A program made the translations under genes and the position numbers. From Sphingobacterium sp. UT-1RO-CII-1 (GTDB lineage: Bacteria > Bacteroidota > Bacteroidia > Sphingobacteriales > Sphingobacteriaceae), in assembly GCF_026711005.1 (NCBI RefSeq), contig NZ_JAPPVJ010000007.1:124001-188000 (forward strand): DNA of 64,000 bases, given 5' to 3'. Below, piece by piece: positions 37,317 to 46,581 of this stretch. The notes below the pieces were generated by a model. It worked only from the letters and a program-made list of their open reading frames with translations. It searched no databases and was not told the DNA's origin. Every line of letters begins with the position of its first letter. Within the stretch, counting starts at the first letter, position 1.

Positions 37317-37934
37317 ATGTCAGGAATTATTGGTAAAAAAGTAGGAATGACCAGCCTGTTTGATGCAGAGGGAAGAAATATCCCTTGCACAGTAATAGAG
37401 TCTGGGCCGTGCGTGGTAACGCATATACGTACGGTTGAAAAGGATGGCTATGTTGCTGTTCAACTTGGTTATGACGAAGCCAAGGAAAAGAACACTTCAG
37501 CTCCTTTAAAAGGGCACTTTGCAAAAGCAGGTGTTACTCCTAAGCGTAAACTAGTTGAGTTTAAGTATTTTGAAGACGAAAAACAACTAGGAGACATCGT
37601 TGATGTAGCAATTTTTGAAGAAGGTGAGTACGTAGATGTAGTCGGTACTTCGAAAGGAAAAGGCTTTCAAGGTGTAATGAAGCGTCATGGCTATAGTGGT
37701 GCTGGTAGTGCAACGCATGGTCAAGGTGGCACACTCCGTGCTCCCGGTTCTTTAGGAGCGGGTTCAACGCCTTCACATGTGTTTAAAGGTAAGCGCATGG
37801 CTGGACGTATGGGTGGAGACAGAGTAAAGGTTCAGAACTTACAGGTTTTGAAAATTTATCCTGAGCAAAATCTACTTGTTGTTAGTGGTTCCATTCCAGG
37901 AGCTAAGGGTTCATATGTAATCGTAGACAAATAG
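37317..37934 (+). CDS. rplC: 50S ribosomal protein L3
   Basis: The 205-residue L3 starts [16 protein letters not shown] and has the conserved loop [20 protein letters not shown] with [11 protein letters not shown], which reaches the peptidyl-transferase centre. It is an early 50S assembly protein. It is the first gene of this operon; S10 (rpsJ), which precedes L3 in E. coli, is not found upstream. rplD starts 5 bp after its stop. Confidence 0.97.
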   Translation: MSGIIGKKVGMTSLFDAEGRNIPCTVIESGPCVVTHIRTVEKDGYVAVQLGYDEAKEKNTSAPLKGHFAKAGVTPKRKLVEFKYFEDEKQLGDIVDVAIFEEGEYVDVVGTSKGKGFQGVMKRHGYSGAGSATHGQGGTLRAPGSLGAGSTPSHVFKGKRMAGRMGGDRVKVQNLQVLKIYPEQNLLVVSGSIPGAKGSYVIVDK

Positions 37935-37939
37935 AAGAG

Positions 37940-38569
37940 ATGGAAGTTAAAGTATTAAATTTATCAGGACAAGAAACAGGAGCCAAGGTGCAACTTCCTG
38001 AGACAGTATTTGGTGTTAAACCAAACGACCATGCAATCTATTTGGATGTGAAACAGTACTTAGCGAATCAGCGCCAAGGAACACACAAGTCTAAACAACG
38101 TAATGAGATTGCTGGTTCTACGCGTAAAATCCACAAGCAAAAAGGTACTGGTGGTGCGCGTGCAGGTTCTATTAAATCTCCATTGTTTAATGGTGGAGGA
38201 CGTGTTTTCGGACCTCAGCCTCGTGACTATGGGTTTAAGTTGAATAGAAAGCTTAAGCAATTAGCACGTAAGTCAGCATTGAGTTATAAAGCTCAAGAGA
38301 ATAATGTTTTAGTATTGGAGGATGTAAAATTCGATACGATTAAAACTAAAAACTACTTGGCTTTAATTAATGCTCTAAATGTTGCCGATGAAAAAACTTT
38401 ATTGGTTTTACCGGCATATAATGACAATGTTTATTTATCAAGCAGAAACCTTAAGAAGGCAAAGGTAATTGTAGCATCAGAGTTGAATACATACGATGTA
38501 TTGCATGCTACGAAATTGCTATTAACTACGGATTCTGTTAAAACTTTGGAGGAAGCATTCGCTAAATAA
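37940..38569 (+). CDS. rplD: 50S ribosomal protein L4
   Basis: The 209-residue L4 carries the exit-tunnel loop [27 protein letters not shown]. In E. coli L4 also represses its own operon through an mRNA leader; the rplC leader hairpin here could serve the same end, but that is inference. rplW follows after 1 bp. Confidence 0.97.
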   Translation: MEVKVLNLSGQETGAKVQLPETVFGVKPNDHAIYLDVKQYLANQRQGTHKSKQRNEIAGSTRKIHKQKGTGGARAGSIKSPLFNGGGRVFGPQPRDYGFKLNRKLKQLARKSALSYKAQENNVLVLEDVKFDTIKTKNYLALINALNVADEKTLLVLPAYNDNVYLSSRNLKKAKVIVASELNTYDVLHATKLLLTTDSVKTLEEAFAK

Positions 38570-38570
38570 T

Positions 38571-38861
38571 ATGGAGATTATTAAAAAACCTATTTTGACG
38601 GAGAAAGCTTCATTATTAACGGATAAATTAAACCGTTACGCTTTCAAAGTAGATCACAGAGCTAATAAAATTCAGATAAAACAAGCTGTGGAGGAGATGT
38701 TCGGTATTACGGTTGTTGCTGTAAATACTGCGGTTGTTGCTGGAAAAGCCAAAAGCCGCTACACAAAAGCTGGGTTTGTTTCTGGAAGAAGCCCTAAATA
38801 TAAGAAGGCCATCATCACGGTGAAAGATGGTGAAACAATTGACTTTTACAGTACACTATAA
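38571..38861 (+). CDS. rplW: 50S ribosomal protein L23
   Basis: The 96-residue L23 ([16 protein letters not shown], the typical PxxTEK start) lies at the tunnel exit, where trigger factor and SRP dock. Length is normal. It lies 1 bp after rplD and 5 bp before rplB. Confidence 0.96.
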   Translation: MEIIKKPILTEKASLLTDKLNRYAFKVDHRANKIQIKQAVEEMFGITVVAVNTAVVAGKAKSRYTKAGFVSGRSPKYKKAIITVKDGETIDFYSTL

Positions 38862-38866
38862 TAAAA

Positions 38867-39691
38867 ATGGCAGTTAAAAGATTCAAACCGGTTACTCCTG
38901 GTACTCGCTTTAGAGTAGGTGCTGACTATACAGACGTTACTACGAATGTTCCTGAGAAATCATTAGTAGTTAGCATTAAGAAGTCAGGTGGACGTAACAA
39001 TACCGGTAAAATGACTATGCGTTATCTCGGTGGGGGACATAAAAAATCATACCGATTGATAGATTTTAAACGCGATAAAAAAGATATCCCCGCACAAGTA
39101 GCTACTATAGAGTATGACCCAAATCGTACTGCTCGTATTGCTTTGTTACATTACGCAGACGGTGAGAAACGTTATATCATTGCCCCAACAGGATTGACAG
39201 TAGGTCAAACTGTAGTTGCAGGTGATAATGTTGCTCCAGAGGTTGGTAATACGTTGCCTTTAGCAAATATTCCTTTAGGTTCTATCATTCATAATATTGA
39301 ATTGAACCCTGGACAAGGAGGCTCGATTGCGCGTTCTGCTGGTACATATGCACAATTATCTGCTCGTGATGGCAAGTATGCTATTATTAAAATGCCTTCA
39401 GGAGAGGTGCGTATGATCTTATTAACATGTGTTGCTACTATCGGTTCAGTATCAAATGCTGAGAAAGCTAATACAGTGTTAGGTAAGGCTGGACGTAAGC
39501 GTTGGTTAGGACGTCGTCCTCGTGTTCGTGGTGTTGCCATGAACCCAATCGATCACCCAATGGGTGGTGGTGAAGGCCGTACGTCAGGAGGTCACCCTCG
39601 CTCACGCAACGGTGTGTTAGCTAAAGGCTTTAAAACACGCTATAAGAAGAAAACATCGAATCGTTACATCATTGAGAGAAGGAAAAAATAA
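38867..39691 (+). CDS. rplB: 50S ribosomal protein L2
   Basis: The 274-residue L2 has the C-terminal [21 protein letters not shown] segment with the conserved His near the peptidyl-transferase centre. Length is as expected. Its TAA shares the A with the rpsS ATG (1-base overlap), so translation is probably coupled. Confidence 0.97.
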   Translation: MAVKRFKPVTPGTRFRVGADYTDVTTNVPEKSLVVSIKKSGGRNNTGKMTMRYLGGGHKKSYRLIDFKRDKKDIPAQVATIEYDPNRTARIALLHYADGEKRYIIAPTGLTVGQTVVAGDNVAPEVGNTLPLANIPLGSIIHNIELNPGQGGSIARSAGTYAQLSARDGKYAIIKMPSGEVRMILLTCVATIGSVSNAEKANTVLGKAGRKRWLGRRPRVRGVAMNPIDHPMGGGEGRTSGGHPRSRNGVLAKGFKTRYKKKTSNRYIIERRKK

Positions 39692-39957
39692 TGGCTCGTT
39701 CAATTAAAAAAGGTCCTTATATCGATCACAACTTAGAGAGAAAAGTTCTTTCTATGAATGAAACAAACAAAAAATCAGTAATCAAAACATGGTCACGCAG
39801 ATCAATGATTTCTCCTGATTTTGTTGGTCATACCTTCGCTGTACACAATGGGAACAAGTTTATTCCTGTTTATGTAACGGAAAATATGGTTGGTCATAAG
39901 CTTGGTGAGTTTGCGCCTACGCGTACATTTAAAGGCCACGCAGAAAAGAAAAGATAA
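39691..39957 (+). CDS. rpsS: 30S ribosomal protein S19
   Basis: The 88-residue S19 ([19 protein letters not shown], and [20 protein letters not shown]) forms part of the 30S head with S13. It overlaps rplB by one base and precedes rplV by 7 bp. Confidence 0.97.
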   Translation: MARSIKKGPYIDHNLERKVLSMNETNKKSVIKTWSRRSMISPDFVGHTFAVHNGNKFIPVYVTENMVGHKLGEFAPTRTFKGHAEKKR

Positions 39958-39964
39958 TTAGGTA

Positions 39965-40396
39965 ATGGAAGCAACAAAGAAACTTAAAAAGTCTGTCATT
40001 ATTAGACAGCGCAAAGAGCAGGAAAAAGCTCAAGTAGGAGGAGCTTCTACTGCCAAGTTATTGAACTGCCCTACTTCTCCACGTAAGATGCGTTTAGTAG
40101 TGGATCTTATCCGTGGTGAGAAAGTAGAAAATGCAATTTATATCCTTAAACATACAGGAAAAGAAGCGGCTATTCGTGTAGAGAAAGTATTGTTGTCAGC
40201 TATCAAAAATTGGGAAGCTAGCAACGAAGGAACTTCTTTAGAAGATAGTGCTTTGTATGTTAAAGAAGTTTTTGTGGGACCTGGACGTCAGTTAAAAAGA
40301 TTACGCCCAAGAGCACAAGGACGTGGTAATAGAATTCGCAAGCGTTCAAATCATGTAACTTTGGTAGTAGATAGTTTAAATAACAAAAACAACTAA
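39965..40396 (+). CDS. rplV: 50S ribosomal protein L22
   Basis: The 143-residue L22 has an N-terminal extension of about 30 residues before the conserved core ([19 protein letters not shown]). The tunnel hairpin [24 protein letters not shown] is present; macrolide-resistance changes in other bacteria fall in this loop. The length is about 30 residues more than E. coli, as in other Bacteroidota. Confidence 0.96.
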   Translation: MEATKKLKKSVIIRQRKEQEKAQVGGASTAKLLNCPTSPRKMRLVVDLIRGEKVENAIYILKHTGKEAAIRVEKVLLSAIKNWEASNEGTSLEDSALYVKEVFVGPGRQLKRLRPRAQGRGNRIRKRSNHVTLVVDSLNNKNN

Positions 40397-40408
40397 TTTA
40401 TATTTAGA

Positions 40409-41182
40409 ATGGGACAAAAAGCAAATCCAATAGGTAGCAGATTAGGTATCATCAAAGGATGGGACTCTAATTGGTTCGGAGGCAACAACTATTCGGATAA
40501 GTTAGTTGAAGACGAAAAAATAAGAAAATATCTTTCAGTTCGTATCGCTAAAGGCGGTGTATCGAAAGTTGTTATTGAAAGAACCTTAAAACGCATTACA
40601 GTAACTATACATACAGCACGTCCTGGTATTGTGATTGGTAAAGGTGGTCAGGAAGTTGATAAAATTAAGGAAGAGTTGAAAAAACTGACAAAAAAAGACG
40701 TTCAGATCAACATTTTCGAAATTAAGCGACCTGAGTTAGATGCTAAATTAGTAGCAGAAGGTATTGCTAAGCAATTAGAGGCTCGTATCTCTTTTCGCCG
40801 TGCTATGAAGACATCAATTGCTTCGACAATGCGTATGGGAGCGGAAGGTATTAAAGTAATGTGTTCAGGACGTTTAGGCGGAGCTGAGATGGCACGTACA
40901 GAACAGTATAAAGAAGGGAGAACTCCTCTACATACATTCCGTGCGGATATTGATTACGCATTAGCTGAAGCTTTAACTACTTACGGTAAAATCGGCGTTA
41001 AAGTATGGATCTGTAAAGGTGAAGTTTACGGTAAACGTGACTTATCTCCTAATATAGGACAGACTTCAGGTGTTAAATCACGTGGAGGTAATGATAACGC
41101 CGGAGATCGTCGTGATAACCGTAATAAAGGTGGTCGTGGTGGAAACCGTGGTGGAAACCGTGGCGGAGCTAGAAAAGGTTAA
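40409..41182 (+). CDS. rpsC: 30S ribosomal protein S3 with Gly/Arg/Asn-rich tail
   Basis: The 257-residue S3 starts [20 protein letters not shown] and has the KH motif [21 protein letters not shown]. The last 35 residues are a low-complexity repeat of NRGG units, encoded by a short direct repeat near 41133-41170. S3 lines the mRNA entry channel. rplP follows after 53 bp that include a small hairpin (41204-41219). Confidence 0.97.
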   Translation: MGQKANPIGSRLGIIKGWDSNWFGGNNYSDKLVEDEKIRKYLSVRIAKGGVSKVVIERTLKRITVTIHTARPGIVIGKGGQEVDKIKEELKKLTKKDVQINIFEIKRPELDAKLVAEGIAKQLEARISFRRAMKTSIASTMRMGAEGIKVMCSGRLGGAEMARTEQYKEGRTPLHTFRADIDYALAEALTTYGKIGVKVWICKGEVYGKRDLSPNIGQTSGVKSRGGNDNAGDRRDNRNKGGRGGNRGGNRGGARKG

Positions 41183-41235
41183 TTAATTAATAGATTGAAA
41201 TTGTCTGTTTTTAAACAGATATTAATAATACGAAC

Positions 41236-41658
41236 ATGTTACAGCCAAAAAGAACGAAGTTCAGAAAGATGCAGAAAGGGCGCATGAAAGGTAACGCTTC
41301 TCGTGGAGCGGAATTAGCTTTCGGTTCTTTCGGTATCAAGACTATGGAACCAGCATGGATAACCAGCCGTCAAATTGAGGCTGCGCGTATCGCCGTTACA
41401 CGTTATATGAAACGTGAAGGACAGGTATGGATCCGTGTTTTTCCAGATAAGCCGGTTACTAAAAAACCTGCAGAAGTACGTATGGGTAAAGGTAAAGGTG
41501 CTCCGGAATATTGGGTGGCAGTTGTACGCCCAGGCCGAATGTTATTTGAAGCAGAAGGTGTGCCTTTAGAAATTGCTAAAGAAGCATTACGTTTAGCAGC
41601 TCAGAAGCTTCCGGTTCAAACTAAATTTGTTATACGTAGAGATTACGTAGAAGCATAA
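41236..41658 (+). CDS. rplP: 50S ribosomal protein L16
   Basis: The 140-residue L16 ([20 protein letters not shown], and [20 protein letters not shown]) contacts the A-site tRNA. An unusually long 145-bp gap with a structured RNA separates it from rpmC. Confidence 0.97.
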   Translation: MLQPKRTKFRKMQKGRMKGNASRGAELAFGSFGIKTMEPAWITSRQIEAARIAVTRYMKREGQVWIRVFPDKPVTKKPAEVRMGKGKGAPEYWVAVVRPGRMLFEAEGVPLEIAKEALRLAAQKLPVQTKFVIRRDYVEA

Positions 41659-41663
41659 AACCC

Positions 41664-41736
41664 GTTGGTAATGTCAATAGTTAGGCCTTGTGGCCGTTAC
41701 CCACAAGGCTATAAATAACATGCTTGATAACCCAAC
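41664..41736 (+). ncRNA. Candidate structured RNA element between rplP and rpmC
   Basis: This is one long irregular hairpin: GTTGG (41664-41668) with CCAAC (41732-41736); TGTCAA (41672-41677) with TTGATA (41724-41729, one G-U); GTTA (41680-41683) with TAAC (41716-41719); and a 9-bp GC-rich tip GCCTTGTGG (41685-41693) with CCACAAGGC (41701-41709) closing a 7-nt loop. There is no T run, so it is not a standard terminator. It may be an r-protein binding site or an RNA processing site. Confidence 0.5.
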
Positions 41737-41803
41737 TGATCACTGAAAGAAGATGAAATTATTTCGTTAAGAAAAGTTTTATCAACATCAGCTAAAAATT
41801 AAA

Positions 41804-42025
41804 ATGATGAAAAATTCAGAAATTATCGAATTATCACAAGAGGAACTTACAGCTCGTCTTAATGAAGAGAAAGCTGCTCTTAACAAATTGAAATTTGCAC
41901 ACGCTGTTTCTGCTATTGAGAACCCTAATGTAATCAAAGCAGCACGCAAATCTATCGCTCGTATCTCTACAGAGTTATCAAAGCGTAGAATTGCAGCAAA
42001 ATCTGAAACAGCCTCTGAGGCATAA
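41804..42025 (+). CDS. rpmC: 50S ribosomal protein L29
   Basis: The 73-residue L29 has the family core LSQEELTARLNEEKAALNKLKFAHAVSAIENP and IKAARKSIARISTELSKR. Two adjacent ATG codons (41804, 41807) could start it. It sits at the tunnel exit next to L23. It follows the structured 145-bp gap. Confidence 0.94.
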   Translation: MMKNSEIIELSQEELTARLNEEKAALNKLKFAHAVSAIENPNVIKAARKSIARISTELSKRRIAAKSETASEA

Positions 42026-42038
42026 ATAGAAAGTCGAA

Positions 42039-42293
42039 ATGGAAAGAAAATTAAGAAAAACAAGAGTCGGCTTAGTAGTTAGCAATAAAATGGATAAATC
42101 CATTGTAGTGGCCGTTGAACGTAAAGTAAAACACCCTATATATGGTAAATTTCTTAAAAAAACTACCAAATTTAAAGCTCATGACGAAGAGAATACCTGC
42201 GGTATCGGCGATACGGTATTAATAATGGAAACTCGTCCGCTGAGTAAAACAAAAAATTGGAGATTGGTTGAAGTAATAGAAAGGGCTAAATAA
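42039..42293 (+). CDS. rpsQ: 30S ribosomal protein S17
   Basis: The 84-residue S17 ([20 protein letters not shown], then [20 protein letters not shown], then [18 protein letters not shown]) is an early-binding small-subunit protein. It lies 13 bp after rpmC and 1 bp before rplN. Confidence 0.97.
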   Translation: MERKLRKTRVGLVVSNKMDKSIVVAVERKVKHPIYGKFLKKTTKFKAHDEENTCGIGDTVLIMETRPLSKTKNWRLVEVIERAK

Positions 42294-42294
42294 G

Positions 42295-42663
42295 ATGGTA
42301 CAACAGGAATCAAGACTAAATGTGGCCGACAACTCAGGAGCTAAAGAAGTTTTAGTAATCCGTGTTTTGGGCGGTACGCGTAAGCGTTATGCATCTATCG
42401 GTGATAAAATTGTTGTTACCGTAAAGAGCGCTATACCTTCAGGAAACGTAAAAAAAGGAACAGTAACGAAAGCAGTAGTTGTTCGTACGAAGAAAGAAAT
42501 TCGTCGTAAAGATGGTTCGTATATTCGTTTTGACGACAATGCAGTAGTATTGTTAAATAATAACGATGAACCACGCGGAACGCGTATTTTTGGCCCAGTT
42601 GCCCGCGAATTACGTGAGAAGCAGTTCATGAAAATTGTATCACTAGCACCGGAGGTTTTATAA
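42295..42663 (+). CDS. rplN: 50S ribosomal protein L14
   Basis: The 122-residue L14 ([20 protein letters not shown], ending [14 protein letters not shown]) forms an inter-subunit bridge and is the docking site for silencing factor RsfS. Length is exactly as expected. Confidence 0.97.
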   Translation: MVQQESRLNVADNSGAKEVLVIRVLGGTRKRYASIGDKIVVTVKSAIPSGNVKKGTVTKAVVVRTKKEIRRKDGSYIRFDDNAVVLLNNNDEPRGTRIFGPVARELREKQFMKIVSLAPEVL

Positions 42664-42665
42664 TT

Positions 42666-43007
42666 ATGGCACAAAATAAAAAAACAACTCACAAAATCAA
42701 GATTAAAAGTGGTGATTTAGTGAAAGTTATCGCTGGAAACTCAAAAGGTGTTCAAGGAAGAGTTCTGCAAGTTTTAACTGATGCTGATAGAGCGATTGTA
42801 GAAGGAGCTAACATCATTAAAAAGCACACTAAACCTAGCGCAGCTAATCCTAATGGAGGTATTATTGAAAAAGAAGCTGCAATTCATATTTCTAATCTAG
42901 TATTGATAGACCCAAAAACAGGCGAGCCTACTCGCGTGGGGCGTCGTGTAAATGCTGAAGGAAAGATAGTTCGTTACGCAAAAAAATCAGGGGAGGAAAT
43001 TAAATAA
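42666..43007 (+). CDS. rplX: 50S ribosomal protein L24
   Basis: The 113-residue L24 has the KOW motif ([23 protein letters not shown]) and [19 protein letters not shown]. It starts 50S assembly. Its stop codon overlaps the rplE start by one base. Confidence 0.96.
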   Translation: MAQNKKTTHKIKIKSGDLVKVIAGNSKGVQGRVLQVLTDADRAIVEGANIIKKHTKPSAANPNGGIIEKEAAIHISNLVLIDPKTGEPTRVGRRVNAEGKIVRYAKKSGEEIK

Positions 43008-43576
43008 TGACTTACGTACCAAGATTAAAAGCGAAATATGCGGAAGAGATCCGTACTGCGCTGAAGGAAAAATTCCAGTATAAAAGCATTATGCAAGTTC
43101 CTAAACTGGAAAAAATTGTCTTATCCCAAGGTATTGGTGCGGCAACAGCTGATAAAAAATTAATTGATAACGCAATCAGTGAATTAACACTGATTACTGG
43201 TCAAGTGGCTGTTCCTACTAAATCTAAAAAGGATATTTCAAACTTTAAGTTACGTAAAGGAATGCCTGTAGGTGCTCGTGTTACTTTGCGTGACAATAAT
43301 ATGTATGAATTTTTAGATCGTTTAATTGCTGTTTCTTTACCTCGTATTCGTGATTTCCGTGGAATTAACGATAAGGGGTTTGACGGTAGAGGGAATTATA
43401 ACTTAGGAATTACTGAGCAGATCATTTTCCCTGAAATCAACATTGATAAAATCAATAAAATTCAAGGTATGGATATTACATTTGTAACATCTGCAAATAC
43501 TGATGTTGAGGCTCTTGAGTTATTGAAGCAATTCGGTCTACCATTTAAAAATCAAAACACAAATAACAATGGCTAA
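43007..43576 (+). CDS. rplE: 50S ribosomal protein L5
   Basis: The 189-residue L5 has [16 protein letters not shown], the segment [23 protein letters not shown] and the C-terminal [20 protein letters not shown]. It binds 5S rRNA. It overlaps rpsN by 8 bases, the tightest coupling in this operon. Confidence 0.97.
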   Translation: MTYVPRLKAKYAEEIRTALKEKFQYKSIMQVPKLEKIVLSQGIGAATADKKLIDNAISELTLITGQVAVPTKSKKDISNFKLRKGMPVGARVTLRDNNMYEFLDRLIAVSLPRIRDFRGINDKGFDGRGNYNLGITEQIIFPEINIDKINKIQGMDITFVTSANTDVEALELLKQFGLPFKNQNTNNNG

Positions 43577-43838
43577 AGAAGGAGTTAAAGCACGCGAATT
43601 AAAGCGTCAGAGACTGGTAGCTAAATATGCGGAGAAACGTGCAGCTTTAAAAGCTGCTGGTGACTACGTTGCTTTAGATAAATTACCGAAAAATGCTTCA
43701 CCAGTACGTTTACACAATCGTTGTAAATTAACTGGACGTCCAAAAGGATATATGCGTCAATTTGGTATCTCTCGTGTAACTTTCCGTGAGATGGCACTTG
43801 ATGGAAAGATCCCAGGGGTGAAAAAAGCTTCTTGGTAA
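43569..43838 (+). CDS. rpsN: 30S ribosomal protein S14, zinc-independent type
   Basis: The 89-residue S14 is the long form: it has [23 protein letters not shown] with one Cys and lacks the CxxC pair of the short zinc-binding form. It is followed by a 136-bp gap with a promoter-like and a terminator-like element. Confidence 0.96.
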   Translation: MAKEGVKARELKRQRLVAKYAEKRAALKAAGDYVALDKLPKNASPVRLHNRCKLTGRPKGYMRQFGISRVTFREMALDGKIPGVKKASW

Positions 43839-43898
43839 TCAGAAGAAAATAAGTTACTTTTGCGCAGATAAATCCGATAAAGGGTTTATCTGCTTTTT
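43832..43898 (+). promoter_or_regulatory. Internal promoter-like box plus terminator-like hairpin before rpsH
   Basis: TTG (43832-43834), 20 bp, TACTTTTG (43855-43862) resembles a promoter. It is followed at once by a 12-pair stem (43864-43875 with 43882-43893, one G-U) and five T. The hairpin would cut read-through from upstream; the box could restart transcription for rpsH onward. Both roles are predicted only. Confidence 0.5.
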
Positions 43899-43974
43899 AA
43901 ATTCGCAATTTTTTAACAGGCAAAAGGTCTGCCTCGTAGGAGGGGAAGAAACCATTGTCATAATTTATAGTATA

Positions 43975-44373
43975 ATGAATACAGATCCAATAGCGGATTA
44001 CCTTACACGAGTAAGGAATGCCATTAAGGCCAACCACAGGGTTGTTGAGATTCCTGCATCGAACCTTAAGAAAGAAATTACGAAAGTTCTTTTTGATAAA
44101 GGTTACATTGCTAATTACAAATTTGAAGAAAATGGACCTCAAGGGCTTATTAAGATAGCTTTGAAGTATCACCCAATTAGCAAAATTCCGGCTATTCGCA
44201 CATTGACACGTGTGAGTAAACCTGGTTTAAGAAAGTATGCAAGTGTGGAGACTATGCCTCGCGTATTGAACGGTTTGGGTATTGCTGTTATGTCTACTTC
44301 TAAAGGAGTTATGACAGACAAGGAAGCCCGTGTACAAAATGTAGGTGGTGAAGTTTTATGTTACGTTTATTAA
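43975..44373 (+). CDS. rpsH: 30S ribosomal protein S8
   Basis: The 132-residue S8 (MNTDPIADYLTRVRNAIKAN, and the C-terminal VMTDKEARVQNVGGEVLCYVY) binds the central domain of 16S rRNA. In E. coli it represses the spc operon by binding mRNA; here hairpins lie directly upstream, which is at least consistent. Confidence 0.97.
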   Translation: MNTDPIADYLTRVRNAIKANHRVVEIPASNLKKEITKVLFDKGYIANYKFEENGPQGLIKIALKYHPISKIPAIRTLTRVSKPGLRKYASVETMPRVLNGLGIAVMSTSKGVMTDKEARVQNVGGEVLCYVY

Positions 44374-44394
44374 TCTAGGTAAAAACACAAAGAA

Positions 44395-44949
44395 ATGTCA
44401 AGAATTGGAAAAGCGCCTATTGCTATTCCTGCGGGGGTAACAATTACTGTATCAGATAAGAATCTGGTAACAGTAAAAGGACCAAAAGGCGAACTAACAC
44501 AACAAGTAGATCGTGATATTACTGTTTCTCAAGAGGATGGTAATTTGATCGTAACACGTGCTACTGAACAAAAAAAGCACAAATCATTACACGGATTGTA
44601 CCGTGCCCTTATTTATAATATGGTGGTAGGTGTAACTGAAGGTTACAAAACTACTCAAGAATTAGTGGGTGTTGGTTATCGTGCATCAAATACCGGTAAT
44701 ACATTAGAGTTGATGCTGGGATTTTCTCACCCGATTGTTTTTGTTTTGCCTAATGAGGTTAAAGTTTCTACTACTTCTGATAAAGGTAAGAACCCGACTA
44801 TTACTTTAGAGTCGGCAGATAAACAACTTGTTGGACAAATAGCTGCAAAAATACGTAGCTTCCGTAAGCCTGAGCCTTACAAAGGTAAAGGTGTCAAATT
44901 TGTTGGTGAAGTATTAAGAAGAAAAGCAGGTAAATCAGCTAAAAAATAA
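44395..44949 (+). CDS. rplF: 50S ribosomal protein L6
   Basis: The 184-residue L6 starts [19 protein letters not shown]. Its C-terminal copy has the family signature [14 protein letters not shown]. It lies near the factor-binding site. rplR follows after 5 bp. Confidence 0.97.
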   Translation: MSRIGKAPIAIPAGVTITVSDKNLVTVKGPKGELTQQVDRDITVSQEDGNLIVTRATEQKKHKSLHGLYRALIYNMVVGVTEGYKTTQELVGVGYRASNTGNTLELMLGFSHPIVFVLPNEVKVSTTSDKGKNPTITLESADKQLVGQIAAKIRSFRKPEPYKGKGVKFVGEVLRRKAGKSAKK

Positions 44950-44954
44950 TAACC

Positions 44955-45308
44955 ATGGCAGGAATTAAAACATCTCGCAGAGAGCGAATCAAACAAGGAA
45001 TTAGAAAACGCCTGACCGGATCAGCTGAGCGCCCACGTTTATCGGTTTTTAGAAGTAACAAAGGCATTTATGCTCAAATTATTGATGATACGACAGGTAG
45101 AACATTAACTTCAGCATCTTCAATGTCGAAAGACTTTGCAGGTTCTGGAAATAAAGTTGAACAGTCAAAAGCAGTAGGTAAGCTAGTTGCAGAAAAAGCT
45201 GTAGCAGCAGGTATTAGCAAAGTAGTTTTCGACCGTAACGGGTATTTGTACCATGGCCGTGTAAAATCATTGGCAGAAGGTGCTCGTGAAGGTGGTTTAG
45301 ACTTTTAA
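44955..45308 (+). CDS. rplR: 50S ribosomal protein L18
   Basis: The 117-residue L18 ([20 protein letters not shown], ending [26 protein letters not shown], the typical GLxF end) binds 5S rRNA with L5. It precedes rpsE by 11 bp. Confidence 0.97.
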   Translation: MAGIKTSRRERIKQGIRKRLTGSAERPRLSVFRSNKGIYAQIIDDTTGRTLTSASSMSKDFAGSGNKVEQSKAVGKLVAEKAVAAGISKVVFDRNGYLYHGRVKSLAEGAREGGLDF

Positions 45309-45319
45309 TCATTAATAAA

Positions 45320-45838
45320 ATGGCATTAAGCAATAGAAATAAAGTAAAATCCAGCGAAATCGAATTAAAAGATCGTTTGGTAAGTATCCAACGGGTAGCG
45401 AAAGTTACAAAAGGTGGTCGTACTTTTAGTTTCTCAGCTATCGTTATCGTCGGTGACGAGAACGGTATAGTAGGCTTTGGACTAGGTAAAGCAAAAGAGG
45501 TTACTGAAGCAATCACCAAAGGTATCGATGATGCAAAGAAAAACTTAATTAAAGTTCCTATCATCAATGGTACTGTTCCTCATGAGCAATATGGAAAATA
45601 CTCAGGAGGCCGTGTTTTGGTTAAACCTGCTGTTGATGGTACTGGAGTACTAGCAGGTGGCGCTATGCGTGCTGTATTAGAGAGTGCGGGTATTAAAGAC
45701 GTATTAGCAAAGTCATTAGGATCTTCAAACCCTCATAACGTAGTAAAAGCAACAATAGATGCGTTAACGAATTTACGTGATGCATATACTGTAGCGCACA
45801 ATCGTGGCGTCGATTTGAATAAAGTATTTAACGGTTAA
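45320..45838 (+). CDS. rpsE: 30S ribosomal protein S5
   Basis: The 172-residue S5 has the N-terminal double-stranded-RNA-binding fold with [20 protein letters not shown] and the [17 protein letters not shown] loop. The C-terminal [29 protein letters not shown] is also present. It acts in translational fidelity. rpmD begins 5 bp later. Confidence 0.97.
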   Translation: MALSNRNKVKSSEIELKDRLVSIQRVAKVTKGGRTFSFSAIVIVGDENGIVGFGLGKAKEVTEAITKGIDDAKKNLIKVPIINGTVPHEQYGKYSGGRVLVKPAVDGTGVLAGGAMRAVLESAGIKDVLAKSLGSSNPHNVVKATIDALTNLRDAYTVAHNRGVDLNKVFNG

Positions 45839-45843
45839 TTATC

Positions 45844-46023
45844 ATGGCAAAAATAAAAATCACCCAGATAAAGAGCGTTATCGACAGAAGCGAGCGCCAA
45901 AAGAAAACAATTGAGGCTTTAGGTCTTAGAAAGATCAATCACTCAGTGGAAGTAGAAGCTACACCAGCGATTATTGGAATGGTTAGAAAAGTAAACCATC
46001 TAGTAGCTGTTGAGGCTATCTAA
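45844..46023 (+). CDS. rpmD: 50S ribosomal protein L30
   Basis: This 59-codon gene starts [20 protein letters not shown], continues [14 protein letters not shown] and ends in NHLVAVEAI, all standard for L30. It sits in its usual place between rpsE and rplO. It is short enough to be missed by ORF cutoffs at 60 codons. Confidence 0.97.
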   Translation: MAKIKITQIKSVIDRSERQKKTIEALGLRKINHSVEVEATPAIIGMVRKVNHLVAVEAI

Positions 46024-46030
46024 ATGCAAC

Positions 46031-46113
46031 AATGGAAAGATCCGAAAGGTTCTTTCCATTTATTAATTAATTTTTAATCGTTACGTCCTGTTTAGTGAGA
46101 GCGAAGGCGTAAC
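46031..46113 (+). ncRNA. Candidate structured leader between rpmD and rplO
   Basis: Two hairpins occupy this 105-bp gap. The first is a 10-bp stem AATGGAAAGA (46031-46040) with TCTTTCCATT (46051-46060), capped by CC-GAAA-GG, a GNRA tetraloop. The second pairs GTTACG (46080-46085) with CGTAAC (46108-46113), continued by CCT/AGG after a bulged T. The second ends 15 nt before the rplO ATG and could be a regulatory site; no T run follows either. Confidence 0.45.
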
Positions 46114-46128
46114 ACAATTTTCAACATA

Positions 46129-46575
46129 ATGAAATTAAGTAGTTTAAGACCAGCTAAAGGTTCTGTTAAAGTTAAAAAACGTGTAGGACGTGGTCAAGGA
46201 TCTGGACGTGGAGGTACTTCAACGCGTGGGCACAAAGGTGCTGGATCTCGTTCTGGTTATTCTGTAAAGATAGGTTTTGAAGGAGGCCAAATGCCTTTGC
46301 AGCGTCGAGTTCCTAAGTTTGGTTTCAAAAACATTAACCGTGTTGAGTATGCCGCTGTAAATTTAGATGTTTTGCAAGCTTTAATTGAGAAGCACAACTT
46401 GACAGAGGTTAATCTAGAAGTTCTTAGAACTTACGGACTAGCTTCTAAAAATGACTTAGTTAAGATTTTGGGTCGTGGTGAGTTCTCTGCTAAAGTTCAA
46501 GTTACAGCACATTCTTTTTCAGAATCAGCTCAGAAAGCTATTGAAGCTGCAGGTGGTTCTATCGTAAAACTATAA
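46129..46575 (+). CDS. rplO: 50S ribosomal protein L15
   Basis: The 148-residue L15 (MKLSSLRPAKGSVKVKKRVG, the Gly-rich GRGQGSGRGGTSTRGHKGAG, and GGQMPLQRRVPKFGF) is a late-assembly 50S protein. secY starts 6 bp downstream. Confidence 0.97.
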   Translation: MKLSSLRPAKGSVKVKKRVGRGQGSGRGGTSTRGHKGAGSRSGYSVKIGFEGGQMPLQRRVPKFGFKNINRVEYAAVNLDVLQALIEKHNLTEVNLEVLRTYGLASKNDLVKILGRGEFSAKVQVTAHSFSESAQKAIEAAGGSIVKL

Positions 46576-46581
46576 TATTAC

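Noticed and set aside
41133..41170. Short direct repeats as a possible CRISPR or tandem array
   Set aside because: They encode the NRGG repeats of the S3 tail and are in frame within rpsC.
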